From positions 1,302,001 to 1,366,000 of the forward strand of contig NC_014761.1 of assembly GCF_000183745.1 (NCBI RefSeq): a stretch of 64,000 nucleotides of DNA, given 5' to 3'. Source of the stretch: Oceanithermus profundus DSM 14977 (GTDB lineage: Bacteria > Deinococcota > Deinococci > Deinococcales > Marinithermaceae). Both the position numbers and the translations under genes were made by a program. Below the pieces are notes generated by a model, which was not told where the DNA came from, made no database searches, and saw nothing but the letters and a program-made list of their open reading frames with translations. The number at the start of each line of letters is the position of its first letter. Within the stretch, counting starts at the first letter, position 1. This document shows, one piece after another, positions 1 through 9,928 of the stretch.

Positions 1-1
1 C

Positions 2-893
<892 letters not shown>

Positions 894-897
<4 letters not shown>

Positions 898-2300
898 ACG
901 CCGCCAGCGTTCAGCGCGTCTGGGCGCTGACCTTTCTGCTCGCCGCCTGGGCCGCGCTGCTCACGATGGGCCTCGCGAGCATCCTGCGCACGGCGCCGCT
1001 GCCCAGCAGCGGCTGGCCCGAACCCGCGCGGCCGCAGCCGGTGGTGCCGCCCCGCGGCGCGATCTACGCCGCCGACGGCACCCCGCTCGCCCTCAGCCTG
1101 CTCAGCGGCGACCGCGTCTACCCCATGGGGACGCTCGCCGGGCAGGTCGTGGGCTACGTCAAGGGAAAACGCGACCCCGAAAGCGGCCGCATCAACACCG
1201 CGGGCGAGCTCGAGGCCGGCCAAGCCGGCGCGGAACGCGCCATGGAAGGCCGGCTCGCGCGGGCGGGGGACGTCTACCTGACGATCGATCCGGCGTTGCA
1301 GACCTTCGCCGAGGAGGCCCTCTGGAAAGGGGTCGAGGCCAGCGGGGCCGAGTGGGGAACGGCGATCGTCATGGAAACGAAGAGCGGGCGCCTGCTGGCC
1401 GTGGCCAACGCCCCCGCCTTCGACCCCGGTGCGCCCCGCGGGGCTCCGGGCGACGACCCGCGGCTCACTAACTACGCCTTCGAACGGTTGATCGAACCGG
1501 GTTCGACGATGAAGGCGCTCACCGCCGCCGCCTTGCTGCAGGCGGGCGCCGCCCGCATGGACGACGTCGTCGACGCGCCGATGCGGCGCAAGGTCGCCGA
1601 CCGCACGATCCGCGACGTCGTCCACCATCCGTCCAGGCTCAGCCTGGCCCAGGTCCTCGCCTACTCCTCGAACGTGGGCATGAGCACCTTCGCCGAGCGC
1701 ATCGACGCCCGCACCCTGACCGGCTTCCACAGGAAGCTGCACCTCTACGACGGCGACCTGCTGCCCGGCTTCCGCGTCTGGGCGCCGCTCTACCGCCCCC
1801 CCGAACAGGTGGGCGAGGTGGAGCTGGCCAACCTCTCCTTCGGCCAGGGGCTCTCGGTGACGCCGCTGCACCTGGCCGCGGCCTTCAACACCCTGGCCAA
1901 CGACGGCGTCTACGTTCCCCCGGCGCTCGTGGAACCGGTGGGCGCGCCGCGGACCGAGCGGGTCTTCCGCCCCGAGGTGGCCCGCGAGCTGCGTGCGGTG
2001 CTGAGCGAGTTCAACGCCCCCAGGGCGCGCCTGCGCGGCTACGACTTGGGCGGGAAGACCGGCACGGCCCAGATCTCGACCGGCCGCGGCTACGAAGACT
2101 CGGAAACCTACGCCGCCCTCTACGCCGGCTTCGTGCCCGCGAGCCGGCCCCGCGTCACCGTCCTGGTGGTGCTCTACCGCCCCCAGACCTCCATCTTCGG
2201 CTCCAAGGTGGCCGCGCCCATCTTCCGCGAGATCGCCGCCCGCGCCCTCGCCTATTGGGGGGTACCGCCCGCTTCGGTTAGACTGGGTAGTGGTGAGTAA
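894..2300 (+). CDS. ftsI: Peptidoglycan transpeptidase FtsI (class B PBP)
   Basis: Septal class B penicillin-binding protein that cross-links peptidoglycan at the division site. One N-terminal membrane anchor (about residues 9-30) precedes a short non-catalytic region and the transpeptidase domain. The three catalytic motifs are visible: STMK with the nucleophilic Ser near residue 204, SSN further on, and KTGT. About 468 residues is short for FtsI, mainly because the pedestal region is reduced and there are no PASTA domains. GTG at 894 is chosen because it makes the 4-nt GTGA overlap used through this cluster. GTG at 885 is a possible alternative. Confidence 0.93.
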
Positions 2301-2306
2301 GTTGTG

Positions 2307-2312
2307 TATGAT
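2307..2312 (+). promoter_or_regulatory. Candidate leaderless -10 box before murF
   Basis: TATGAT lies exactly 6 nt before ATG 2319, the same geometry as many other genes in the window. It falls in the only real gap in the first part of the dcw cluster (18 nt between ftsI and murF). I see no convincing -35 element. Confidence 0.45.
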
Positions 2313-2318
2313 GTGCAA

Positions 2319-3599
2319 ATGACGCAGACCAGAGAGGTCTCGCCGATGCTGCTGGCGCGCGTGCTCGGCGGCCGCCCCGGTCCCGATGCCCGGCCCGCCC
2401 GCGACCTGGTGTGGGATTCGCGCGCGGTGGAACCGGGCGCGGCCTTCGTGGCGCTTCCGGGGACGCGCACCCACGGCGAGGCCTACGCGGAAGACGCCCT
2501 GGCCCGCGGCGCCGCCCTGGTGATCGGGCCGCAGGCCCGGGACCGGGGCCTCCAGGTCGACGACCCCTACCGCGCGCTGCTGCGTCTGGGGCGCTGGCTG
2601 CGCACCGGCTTTCCGGGGGTCGTGGCGGGCGTCAGCGGCTCCGTGGGCAAGACCTCGACCAAGGAGGCGCTGGCGCGCGCGCTGGACTGGCCGGCGACGG
2701 AAGGCAACCTCAACACGCCCCCGGCGCTCACGCGCTTCTTCTGGCACCTGAGCCCCGACGCCGAGGGCGCGGTGGTGGAACTGGGCATCGACCGGCCGGG
2801 CGAGATGGACGAGCTGCTCGAGCTGACCGCCCCCGACCTGGGCGTGTTGACCGCGATCGCCCCGGTGCACCTCGAAGGCCTCGGGAGCCTCGAGGCGGTG
2901 GCCCGCGAAAAGTTGAAGCTGCTCGCGGCCAGCCCCCTGCGGCTGGCCCACGTGGACCTGCGCCACTGGGGCCTTCCCGAAGGCACCCGCACCTACGGCT
3001 TCGACCCCGCGGCGAACTTCGCCGGCGAAGCCCTGGAGCTCGGCTGTGCGGAAACGCGCTTCCGCTACGCCGGCCGGACGCTGCGGCTCGGCGTCCTGGG
3101 GCGGGGCGCGGCGCTGGCGGCGCTGGCGGCGCTGGCGGCGGCGGAGCTGCTGGGCCGGGACGTCCGCGTCGCGGCCGAACGCCTGGAAGCCCTTAAACCC
3201 GCCCCCGGGCGGCTCGAACCCCTGCGCGCCGGGGGAACGCTCTGGCTCAACGACAGCTACAACGCCAGCCCCAAGGCCGTGGAGGCGGCGCTCGAGGTGC
3301 TGGCCCGCTGCCCCGGACCCCGGGGCGTGGTCCTGGGCACGATGCGCGAGCTCGGGCCCGAAGCCGAGCGTTGGCACCTGGAGGCGGCCGAGCGCGTGAT
3401 GGCCACGGCGGACCGCGCCCTCTTCGTCGGCGAGTTCGCCGCGGCGATGGCCGCCGGGCGGCCCGGCGCGACGGCGGCGGCGAGCGTGGAAGAGGCCTCC
3501 GAGCGGCTGCCCGACTGGTCGCGCGGCCTCGCCAGCGTGCTCGTCAAGGGATCGCGGGCGCTGGCGCTGGAACGCCTGCTGGAGGGGATCCGTGCGTAG
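2319..3599 (+). CDS. murF: UDP-MurNAc-tripeptide--D-Ala-D-Ala ligase MurF
   Basis: Cytoplasmic Mur ligase that adds D-Ala-D-Ala to the UDP-MurNAc tripeptide with ATP. The N-terminal substrate domain holds LVWDSRAVEPGAAFVALPG, the ATP P-loop is GVSGSVGKTST, and the C-terminal domain carries LNDSYNASPKAVEAAL. Length (426 aa) is normal. ATG 2319 is preferred because a TATGAT box sits 6 nt upstream. ATG 2346, behind AGAGAGG, is an alternative that would trim nine residues. murE, which usually stands just upstream, is absent here. Confidence 0.95.
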   Translation: MTQTREVSPMLLARVLGGRPGPDARPARDLVWDSRAVEPGAAFVALPGTRTHGEAYAEDALARGAALVIGPQARDRGLQVDDPYRALLRLGRWLRTGFPGVVAGVSGSVGKTSTKEALARALDWPATEGNLNTPPALTRFFWHLSPDAEGAVVELGIDRPGEMDELLELTAPDLGVLTAIAPVHLEGLGSLEAVAREKLKLLAASPLRLAHVDLRHWGLPEGTRTYGFDPAANFAGEALELGCAETRFRYAGRTLRLGVLGRGAALAALAALAAAELLGRDVRVAAERLEALKPAPGRLEPLRAGGTLWLNDSYNASPKAVEAALEVLARCPGPRGVVLGTMRELGPEAERWHLEAAERVMATADRALFVGEFAAAMAAGRPGATAAASVEEASERLPDWSRGLASVLVKGSRALALERLLEGIRA

Positions 3600-4338
3600 C
3601 TGGATCGGCGCCGCCCTGCTCCTGCTGCTCGCCGCCTGCGCCCCCCGCAGCGCCGGCGGCGCCGAAACACCGGTCGCACTGGTCTTTCCGGGCGGGGTCG
3701 TGCAGGGGCGCTGGGTCGAGGCCGCGGGTGCGAGCTTCCCGCTTCCTGCCCCGCCGCTGGACGTCGACGCCGGCGACCAGGGGCTCGAGGTGCTCTACCC
3801 CTACGTCTGGCAGCGCTACCTGGGCGGCGAACTGCTAACGAGCTACGACCTGCCCGCGCGCGCGCGGGCGGTCCGCGCCCGCCCCGAACCGGTCGTGTTG
3901 CTCGAAGACGGCCTCTACACCCCCGAGTCGGGCTGGCGCGCCTTTCCCGCACGCGACGCGGTGCGCACCGGTCAGGGGACGTTCTGGGTGAACGACGAGG
4001 GGCTCTGGCGCGGCGCCGACCGCCTGCAGGACGGCGACTTCGAACGGGTGGTCGCACTTGGGCGCGGGGTGCTGGCCCTGGGGCGAGGGCGCGCCCTCCT
4101 CTGGCCGGCCGAACGCGAACTCGAACTCCCCCGGGACTGGACGGCCGCCGACGCCGCCGGCGACCTCTACCTGCTCACCCCCGCCGGGGTGCACCGCTAC
4201 GACCCCGAGGGCTACGAACTCGGCTTCTATGCCGGCGACTTCCGCGACCTGGCGGCGAGCCGGGCCGCGGGGGTGTGGCTGCTGACCCAGGGCGGGGAGC
4301 CGGTCCACCTGACGCTCGAACTGGAGGAAGCATGGTAG
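3592..4338 (+). CDS. Unrecognised lipoprotein inside the dcw cluster
   Basis: I do not recognise this 248-residue protein. It starts with a type II signal peptide (hydrophobic stretch then LLAAC, acylated Cys near residue 15), so it should be a membrane lipoprotein. The mature part is rich in Trp, Gly and Tyr, with recurring short motifs such as FWVNDEGLWRG, LLTPAGVHRYD and VWLLTQGG that resemble blades of a beta-propeller. It overlaps murF by 8 nt and mraY by 7 nt and has a good GGAGGGG site, so it is firmly part of the operon. A division or wall-related role is inferred from context only. Confidence 0.8.
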   Translation: MRSWIGAALLLLLAACAPRSAGGAETPVALVFPGGVVQGRWVEAAGASFPLPAPPLDVDAGDQGLEVLYPYVWQRYLGGELLTSYDLPARARAVRARPEPVVLLEDGLYTPESGWRAFPARDAVRTGQGTFWVNDEGLWRGADRLQDGDFERVVALGRGVLALGRGRALLWPAERELELPRDWTAADAAGDLYLLTPAGVHRYDPEGYELGFYAGDFRDLAASRAAGVWLLTQGGEPVHLTLELEEAW

Positions 4339-5195
4339 CGGCCGCCGCGGTGTTGAGCTGGTTCCTGGTGGGGCTGCAGGCGGCGCTGATGCGCGGCCTC
4401 GGCGTGGGCAAGACGGTGCGCTCCGACGGCCCCGAAAGCCACCTGGCCAAGACCGGCACGCCCAGCATGGGCGGCGTCGCCTTCACGATCGCCGCGGCCC
4501 TGCTCTACCTGACCGCGGGCGCGGGCCCGCTGGCTCCGGTCTTCCTGCTGGCGGCGGGCTACGGGTTGCTGGGCCTCGCCGATGACCTGGGGGGGCTGTA
4601 CGGGCGCCCGCTCAAGGCCCGCGAGAAGCTGGCGCTGCAGCTGCTCATGGCCCTGGTCTTCGCCGGCTTTGCGGTCCGCTCCGTGAGCTACACCCCCTGG
4701 ACCGCGCTCGATTACGCCCTGATCGTGGCGGCGGTGGTCGGCGCGGCCAACGCCTTCAACTTCACCGACGGCCTCGACGGCCTCGCCGCGGGCGTGACCG
4801 CGGTGATCCTACTGCCCTTCCTGCACCTGCCGCTGGCGCAGGTCTTCGTGGGCGCGTTGCTCGGTTTCCTCTGGCACAACGCCCCCAAGGCCCGGATCTT
4901 CATGGGCGACGCCGGCAGCCAGCTGCTGGGCGCGCTGGTGGCGGGGATCTTCGTCCTCGAGGGCAAGGCCTGGTACCTGCCGCTCGCCGCGGCGGTGCCG
5001 GTGCTCGAGGTGGTCTCGGTCGTCGTGCAGGTCGTCTGGTTCCGCCGCACCGGCCGCCGTCTGCTGCGCATGGCGCCGCTGCACCACCACTTCGAACTCT
5101 CGGGCTGGAGCGAGGCCAAGGTCGTCTTCCGCTTCGTCGTCGTCACCGCGGTGGCCACGGCGCTGGCGGTGCAGCTGTGGGGAGGTGGCGGGTGA
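4332..5195 (+). CDS. mraY: Phospho-N-acetylmuramoyl-pentapeptide transferase MraY
   Basis: Integral membrane enzyme that transfers phospho-MurNAc-pentapeptide to undecaprenyl phosphate, giving lipid I. It has about ten hydrophobic helices over 287 residues and the family motifs SMGGVAF, DDLGGLYGRPLKAREK (aspartate pair), NFTDGLDGLA, FMGDAGSQLLGA and MAPLHHHFELSGWSE. The start at 4332 follows GGAGGAAG and overlaps the lipoprotein stop. It is shorter at the N-terminus than E. coli MraY, lacking the first helix region. Confidence 0.96.
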   Translation: MVAAAAVLSWFLVGLQAALMRGLGVGKTVRSDGPESHLAKTGTPSMGGVAFTIAAALLYLTAGAGPLAPVFLLAAGYGLLGLADDLGGLYGRPLKAREKLALQLLMALVFAGFAVRSVSYTPWTALDYALIVAAVVGAANAFNFTDGLDGLAAGVTAVILLPFLHLPLAQVFVGALLGFLWHNAPKARIFMGDAGSQLLGALVAGIFVLEGKAWYLPLAAAVPVLEVVSVVVQVVWFRRTGRRLLRMAPLHHHFELSGWSEAKVVFRFVVVTAVATALAVQLWGGGG

Positions 5196-6448
5196 CCCTG
5201 GTCTACGGACTCGGGCGCAGCGGTCTGGGCGTGCTGCGCTTTCTCGCGCGCCGCGGCCGCGCCGCCTGCTTTCACGACGACCGGCCCCGCGACGCCGACG
5301 TCGCAGCGGCGCGGGCGCTGGGCTTCGAGCCCTGCGCCCCCGAGCCGGGCCGCTTCGGCACCGTAGTCGCCGCGCCCGGCGTTCCCATCGACCACCCCGC
5401 GCTGGCCGCCCTCGAGCGCGGCGGGGCCGAGGTGATCGGTGAGGTGGAGCTGGCCTGGCGGGAAACCGACCTGCCGCTGGTGGGCGTGACCGGCACCGCC
5501 GGCAAGACGACGACGACGGTCTTCACCGCCCGCCTGCTCGAGCAACTGGGCCTGCCCGCGGCCGCCGCGGGCAACGTGGACCCGCCGCTGGTGGACGTGG
5601 TCGACCGCCCCGGTCTCGCGGCCGCGGTGGTGGAGCTCTCCAGCTTCCAGCTCGAGCGCGTCCGCGGCTTCCGGCCGCGGGTGGCCGTGCTGCTCAACCT
5701 GGGCACCGACCACCTCGACCGCCACGGCAGCCTGGAGCGCTACCACGCCGCCAAGCTGCGCCTGCTCGCAAACCTGACGTCCGAAGACGTGCTCGTCTAC
5801 AACGCCGCCGACCCGCGGGTGCGCGCCGCCGCCGAAGCCTCCCCGGCGCGCAAGCGCCCCTTCGAACCCGCCGCCCAGCCCCGCGCCACCAACGCCCGCG
5901 CCGCCGCCCTGGCCGCCGCGGCGCTGGCCGAGGCGCTGGGCCGCGCCGCCGACCCGCGGGAGCTGGAAGCGCGGGCGCTCGAGCTCCCGGCCGTGCCCGG
6001 CCGCTTCGAGGCCGTGGGCCGGGTGGGCGACGTCGTGGTGATCGACGACTCGATCGCCACCCGCACCGAGGCGGTGCGCGCCGCGCTGGAGGCGGCGCCG
6101 GCGCCGGTGGCATGGATCGTGGGCGGCGAGGACAAGGGGGCCGACCTGAGCGCGCTCGAGCCCGTGGTGCGCGAGCGCGTGGCCCTGGTGCTGGCCATCG
6201 GGCGCGACGGCCCCCGCTTCGCGCGCGCCTTCGCGGCGCACGCGCCCACCGTGGTGATCGAGGAGGCCGAGGGTCCGCGCGCGCTCGAGCGCGCCCTCGA
6301 AGCCGCCTTGGCCGCGCCGGGGGTGGCGAGCGTGCTGCTCGCCCCGCTGGCCGCCTCCTTCGACCAGTTCGCCGACTACAAGCACCGCAGCCGCGCCTTC
6401 CGCGAGGCGCTCGCGCGGGTGGGGGGTGAGGCGTGGACCGCATCCTGA
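5192..6448 (+). CDS. murD: UDP-MurNAc-L-Ala--D-Glu ligase MurD
   Basis: Cytoplasmic Mur ligase that adds D-glutamate to UDP-MurNAc-L-Ala. The N-terminus shows a Rossmann-like GLGRSGLGVLRFL. The ATP loop is GVTGTAGKTTTT, followed by VVELSSFQLE and the LNLGTDHLDRHG segment. The C-terminal domain has DDSIATRTEA and GGEDKGADLS. GTG 5192 overlaps the mraY stop as GTGA and follows GGAGGTGG. The product is about 418 residues, normal to slightly short for the family. Confidence 0.95.
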   Translation: MTLVYGLGRSGLGVLRFLARRGRAACFHDDRPRDADVAAARALGFEPCAPEPGRFGTVVAAPGVPIDHPALAALERGGAEVIGEVELAWRETDLPLVGVTGTAGKTTTTVFTARLLEQLGLPAAAAGNVDPPLVDVVDRPGLAAAVVELSSFQLERVRGFRPRVAVLLNLGTDHLDRHGSLERYHAAKLRLLANLTSEDVLVYNAADPRVRAAAEASPARKRPFEPAAQPRATNARAAALAAAALAEALGRAADPRELEARALELPAVPGRFEAVGRVGDVVVIDDSIATRTEAVRAALEAAPAPVAWIVGGEDKGADLSALEPVVRERVALVLAIGRDGPRFARAFAAHAPTVVIEEAEGPRALERALEAALAAPGVASVLLAPLAASFDQFADYKHRSRAFREALARVGGEAWTAS

Positions 6449-7527
6449 TCCTCGCCCAGCTCCTGCTCATGGGGTTCTCCGTGCTCGGCATCGCCGCCGG
6501 CGCGCCCGCGCTGATGGAGCGCCACCTGCTCACGCTGGGCGTCGCCTTCGGCGGCACCCTGGCGGCGGCGCTGGTGCCCCCGCGCTGGATCATCGCCCAG
6601 GCCCGCTGGCTCTACGTGCTCGGCCTCGTCGCCCTGGTGGCCGTGCTGATCGTGGGCCGCGGCCCTGCGGGCCAGGAGGAGGTGCGCCGCTGGTTCCAGC
6701 TGGGGGCGTTCTCGCTGCAGCCCTCCGAGTTCATGAAGATCGCGCTGGTGGCCTACCTGGCCTCGTTCTTCAGCCGCCGCGGCACCGACTACCCGATCAT
6801 CGGACCGGTGGTGGCCATCGGCCTGGCCGCGGGCCTGATCGCCATCGAGCCCGACCTGGGCACGGCGCTCTTTTTGCTCTTCCTGGCAGCGTTCATTCTG
6901 ATCGTCATCGGCGTACCTTTCCGCCGGCTGGTCGCCATCGGGCTGCTGGTGACGCTGATCGTCGCCAGCATCCACGGCGTCTTCCTGAACCGGTTCGAGT
7001 ACATCACCGACCGGGTGGACGCCTGGCGGGTCATGAACCTGGACCCCACGCTGCTCGAACGCTGGGACCCCGACCGCGCCGAGCGCATCCGAAACGCCAT
7101 CTACCAGCCGGAGCGCGCGCGCCTGGTGCTGCGCGCCGCCGGCCCTCTGGGGCACGGCCCCAGCGCCGAACTGCCCACCAACCTGCCCGAACGCCAGAAC
7201 GACATGATCTTCGCCGTCGTCACCTACGCGAGCGGCTGGATCGGCGCGGGCATGCTGCTGCTGGCCTACGGCCTCGTCTTCGCCCGCGGCATGCAGATCG
7301 CCACCCGCAGCACCGGGGCGCTGAGCGTGATGGCCCTGGGCCTGACCGGCTACCTGACCGGTCAGGCGCTGATGAACGTCGCGGTGACGATGGCCATCGT
7401 GCCGGTCACGGGCATCTCGATGCCCATGGTCAGCGCCGGGGGCAGCGGGCTGCTGGCCGCGGGGCTGGCCTTCGGCGTGCTGCACGCGAGCGCGCGGCGC
7501 ATCGACCTGCCGGAGGTGCGGGCGTGA
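6433..7527 (+). CDS. ftsW: SEDS-family peptidoglycan glycosyltransferase FtsW
   Basis: Multi-spanning SEDS protein (364 aa, about 9-10 membrane helices) that polymerises septal glycan from lipid II together with the FtsI partner encoded upstream. Typical segments are the WFQLGAFSLQPSEFMKIAL stretch, the EPDLGTAL motif, and TGISMPMVSAGGSGLLA near the C-terminus. It overlaps murD by 16 nt and murG by 4 nt. Whether it serves division or elongation cannot be told from sequence alone; its position argues for FtsW rather than RodA. Confidence 0.93.
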   Translation: MDRILILAQLLLMGFSVLGIAAGAPALMERHLLTLGVAFGGTLAAALVPPRWIIAQARWLYVLGLVALVAVLIVGRGPAGQEEVRRWFQLGAFSLQPSEFMKIALVAYLASFFSRRGTDYPIIGPVVAIGLAAGLIAIEPDLGTALFLLFLAAFILIVIGVPFRRLVAIGLLVTLIVASIHGVFLNRFEYITDRVDAWRVMNLDPTLLERWDPDRAERIRNAIYQPERARLVLRAAGPLGHGPSAELPTNLPERQNDMIFAVVTYASGWIGAGMLLLAYGLVFARGMQIATRSTGALSVMALGLTGYLTGQALMNVAVTMAIVPVTGISMPMVSAGGSGLLAAGLAFGVLHASARRIDLPEVRA

Positions 7528-8579
7528 AGGTCGCGGTCACCGGCGGCGGCAGCGGCGGGCACATCTTCCCCGCCCTGGCCGTGGCGCGCCGCCTCATCGA
7601 GCTGGGCCACGAGGTGAGCTACGTGGGCGCCGAGGGGGGCATGGAGACCCGGCTCGTGCCCGAGGCGGGCGTGCCCTTCCACGCGCTGCCGGCCGGCAAG
7701 TACAACCGCAACACCCTGCAGCCGCGCGAGGCCTGGAAGGCGCTGCGCGGCCTCGTGAGCGCCCGCGCGCTGCTGCGGCGGCTGCGCCCGCGGGTCGTGC
7801 TCAGCACCGGAGGCTTCGCGGGCTTCCCCCTGGCCTTCGCCGCCGAAAACGCCGGGGTGCCGGTGGTGTTGCTCGAACAGAACGCCGCCCTGGGCCTGGC
7901 CAACCGCTGGCTGGCCCCCCGCGCCCGCCGCATCGCCCTGGCCATGGACGTCAGCCTGCCCCGCAAGCTCGCCTTCAAGGCGCTGGTCACCGGCATGCCG
8001 GTGCGCGAGGAGCGCCGCGAGGCGCGCGCTGCCAAGCAGGCCCTGGGCTTCGACCCCGACCGGCCCCTGCTCCTCGTCATGGGCGGCAGTCAGGGCTCGC
8101 TGGCGCTCAACCGCGCCCTGCCCGACCTGCTCGAGCCCCACCTGGAGGGCTGGCAGGTGCTGCACCAGACCGGGGAACGCGGCCTCGAGGCGGTGCGCGC
8201 GCGGGTGGCCGGCCTTGCGGGCTACCGGGCCGAGGCCTTCGTGGACGCCGTCACGGCCTGGTCCGCCGCCGACGCGGCCGTGACCCGCGCCGGCGCGACG
8301 ACGCTGGCCGAGGCCGCCTACCACGGGGTGCCGCTCCTGGCCGTGCCGCTGCCCGCAGACGTCGACGGCGGCGCCCAGGAACAGAACGCCCGATTCTACG
8401 CCACGCGCGAGGCCGCCCTGGCGGCCGATCAGGAAAAGCCGGGGGAGCTCGCCGCCCAGCTCGAGCGCCTGCTCGAAGACGCCGAACTGCGCGCCCATCT
8501 GCGGGCGCACCTCGCCGAGCTCTCCCCCGCCGGCGCCACCGAGCGGCTCGCGCACCTGCTGCTGGAGGTGGCCGAGTGA
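7524..8579 (+). CDS. murG: UDP-GlcNAc transferase MurG (lipid II synthase)
   Basis: Peripheral membrane glycosyltransferase that adds GlcNAc to lipid I to make lipid II. The N-terminal glycine-rich loop TGGGSGGHIFPALAVARRL, the second loop LSTGGFAGFPLAFAA, and the C-domain MGGSQGSLALNRALP and VTRAGATTLAE segments all fit. GTG 7524 gives a GTGA overlap with ftsW. The product is 351 residues, normal for MurG. Confidence 0.96.
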   Translation: MKVAVTGGGSGGHIFPALAVARRLIELGHEVSYVGAEGGMETRLVPEAGVPFHALPAGKYNRNTLQPREAWKALRGLVSARALLRRLRPRVVLSTGGFAGFPLAFAAENAGVPVVLLEQNAALGLANRWLAPRARRIALAMDVSLPRKLAFKALVTGMPVREERREARAAKQALGFDPDRPLLLVMGGSQGSLALNRALPDLLEPHLEGWQVLHQTGERGLEAVRARVAGLAGYRAEAFVDAVTAWSAADAAVTRAGATTLAEAAYHGVPLLAVPLPADVDGGAQEQNARFYATREAALAADQEKPGELAAQLERLLEDAELRAHLRAHLAELSPAGATERLAHLLLEVAE

Positions 8580-9928
8580 AGCACGTGCACTTCATGGGCA
8601 TCGGCGGCGTGGGCATCAGCGCCCTGGCCTACGTGCTGCACCGCGAGGGCTGGAAGGTCTCGGGCTGCGACGCCCGCCCCTCGGAGCTGGCCCGGCGCCT
8701 GGGCGAGCTGGGCGTCGAGGTGCGCACCGGCCACGACCCCGCCCACCTGGAGGGCGTGGACGTCCTCGTCGCCTCGAACGCGGTGCCGGAGGACCACCCC
8801 GAGCGCCGCGCCGCGGCCCGCGCCGGCGTGCCGGTGATGGCGCGCATGCAGGTCCTCGCCGGCATCCTCGAGCGCGGCCGCTCCATCGGCGTCAGCGGCA
8901 CCCACGGCAAGACGACGACGACCTCGATGATCGCCCACGTCTTCACCGAGCTGGGGGCCGATCCGGTGGTGCTCGTGGGGGCGACCGTGCCCAGCCTGGG
9001 CGGCAACGCCCGCTGGGGCGCGGGCCGGCACCGCATCGCCGAAGTGGACGAGTCCGACCCGCTCTTCGCCGAGGTGGCCGTGGACCTGGCCGTGCTCACC
9101 AACCTGGAGGACGACCACGTGGCCGCGGGCGCCGCGCGCCAGACCTACCACGCCGACTACGCCAGCCTGCGCGCCGCCGCCCGCGCCTACGCCGCGCGCG
9201 CCGGCCGCGTGCTCTACAACGCCGACTGGGCGGAGCTCGAAGCGCTGACCGAGGGGCTCGAGCGCGTGGGCTACGGCTTCGAGCGCGGCCGCTACCGCGC
9301 CGAAGACGTGCGGCTCGAGGCGGGCGGCAGCCGCTTCGTGCTGACCCACGACGGCGCGGCGCTCGCCGAGGTGGCGCTCGCGGTACCGGGCCGCCACAAC
9401 GTCGAGAACGCCGTCGCCGCGCTGGCCACGGCGCACCTGGAGGGCCTGGACCCCGCCCTGGCGGCGTGCGCCCTGGCCGGCTACAAGGGCGCGGCCCGCC
9501 GTTTCCAGACCACCGGCCACCTGCGCGGGGCCTGGGTCGTGGACGACTACGCCCACCACCCCACCGAGGTCCGGGCCACCCTGGCCGCGGCGCGGGCCAC
9601 CGGTCGGCGGGTGCGGGTCGTCTTCCAGCCCCACCGCTACCTGCGCACCCAACAAATGTGGGCCCGCTTCGCCGAGGCGCTGCGGGATGCCGACGAGGTC
9701 TGGGTCCTCGACGTCTACGCCGCGAGCGAGGAACCCATCCCCGGGGTGAGCGGGGCGCTGATCGCCGACCGGCTGCGGGAACTGGGGCACGAACGCGCCC
9801 GCTTCGCCGCCTGGGAAGAGGTGCGAGGTGCGCTGGCGGAAAGTGCAAAGGCGGGCGACCTGATCCTCACCATGGGCGCCGGCGACGTGTGGAAGCTGGG
9901 GCGCGAGCTCGTGGAGGGGGCGCGGTGA
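8576..9928 (+). CDS. murC: UDP-MurNAc--L-alanine ligase MurC
   Basis: Cytoplasmic Mur ligase that attaches L-Ala to UDP-MurNAc, the first peptide step. It begins with HFMGIGGVGISALAYVL, has the ATP loop GVSGTHGKTTTTSMIAHV, an EVDESDPLF acidic segment, and the C-terminal DDYAHHPTEVRATL motif. The length of 450 aa is typical. The start overlaps the murG stop and the stop overlaps the murB start, both as GTGA. Confidence 0.97.
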   Translation: MKHVHFMGIGGVGISALAYVLHREGWKVSGCDARPSELARRLGELGVEVRTGHDPAHLEGVDVLVASNAVPEDHPERRAAARAGVPVMARMQVLAGILERGRSIGVSGTHGKTTTTSMIAHVFTELGADPVVLVGATVPSLGGNARWGAGRHRIAEVDESDPLFAEVAVDLAVLTNLEDDHVAAGAARQTYHADYASLRAAARAYAARAGRVLYNADWAELEALTEGLERVGYGFERGRYRAEDVRLEAGGSRFVLTHDGAALAEVALAVPGRHNVENAVAALATAHLEGLDPALAACALAGYKGAARRFQTTGHLRGAWVVDDYAHHPTEVRATLAAARATGRRVRVVFQPHRYLRTQQMWARFAEALRDADEVWVLDVYAASEEPIPGVSGALIADRLRELGHERARFAAWEEVRGALAESAKAGDLILTMGAGDVWKLGRELVEGAR

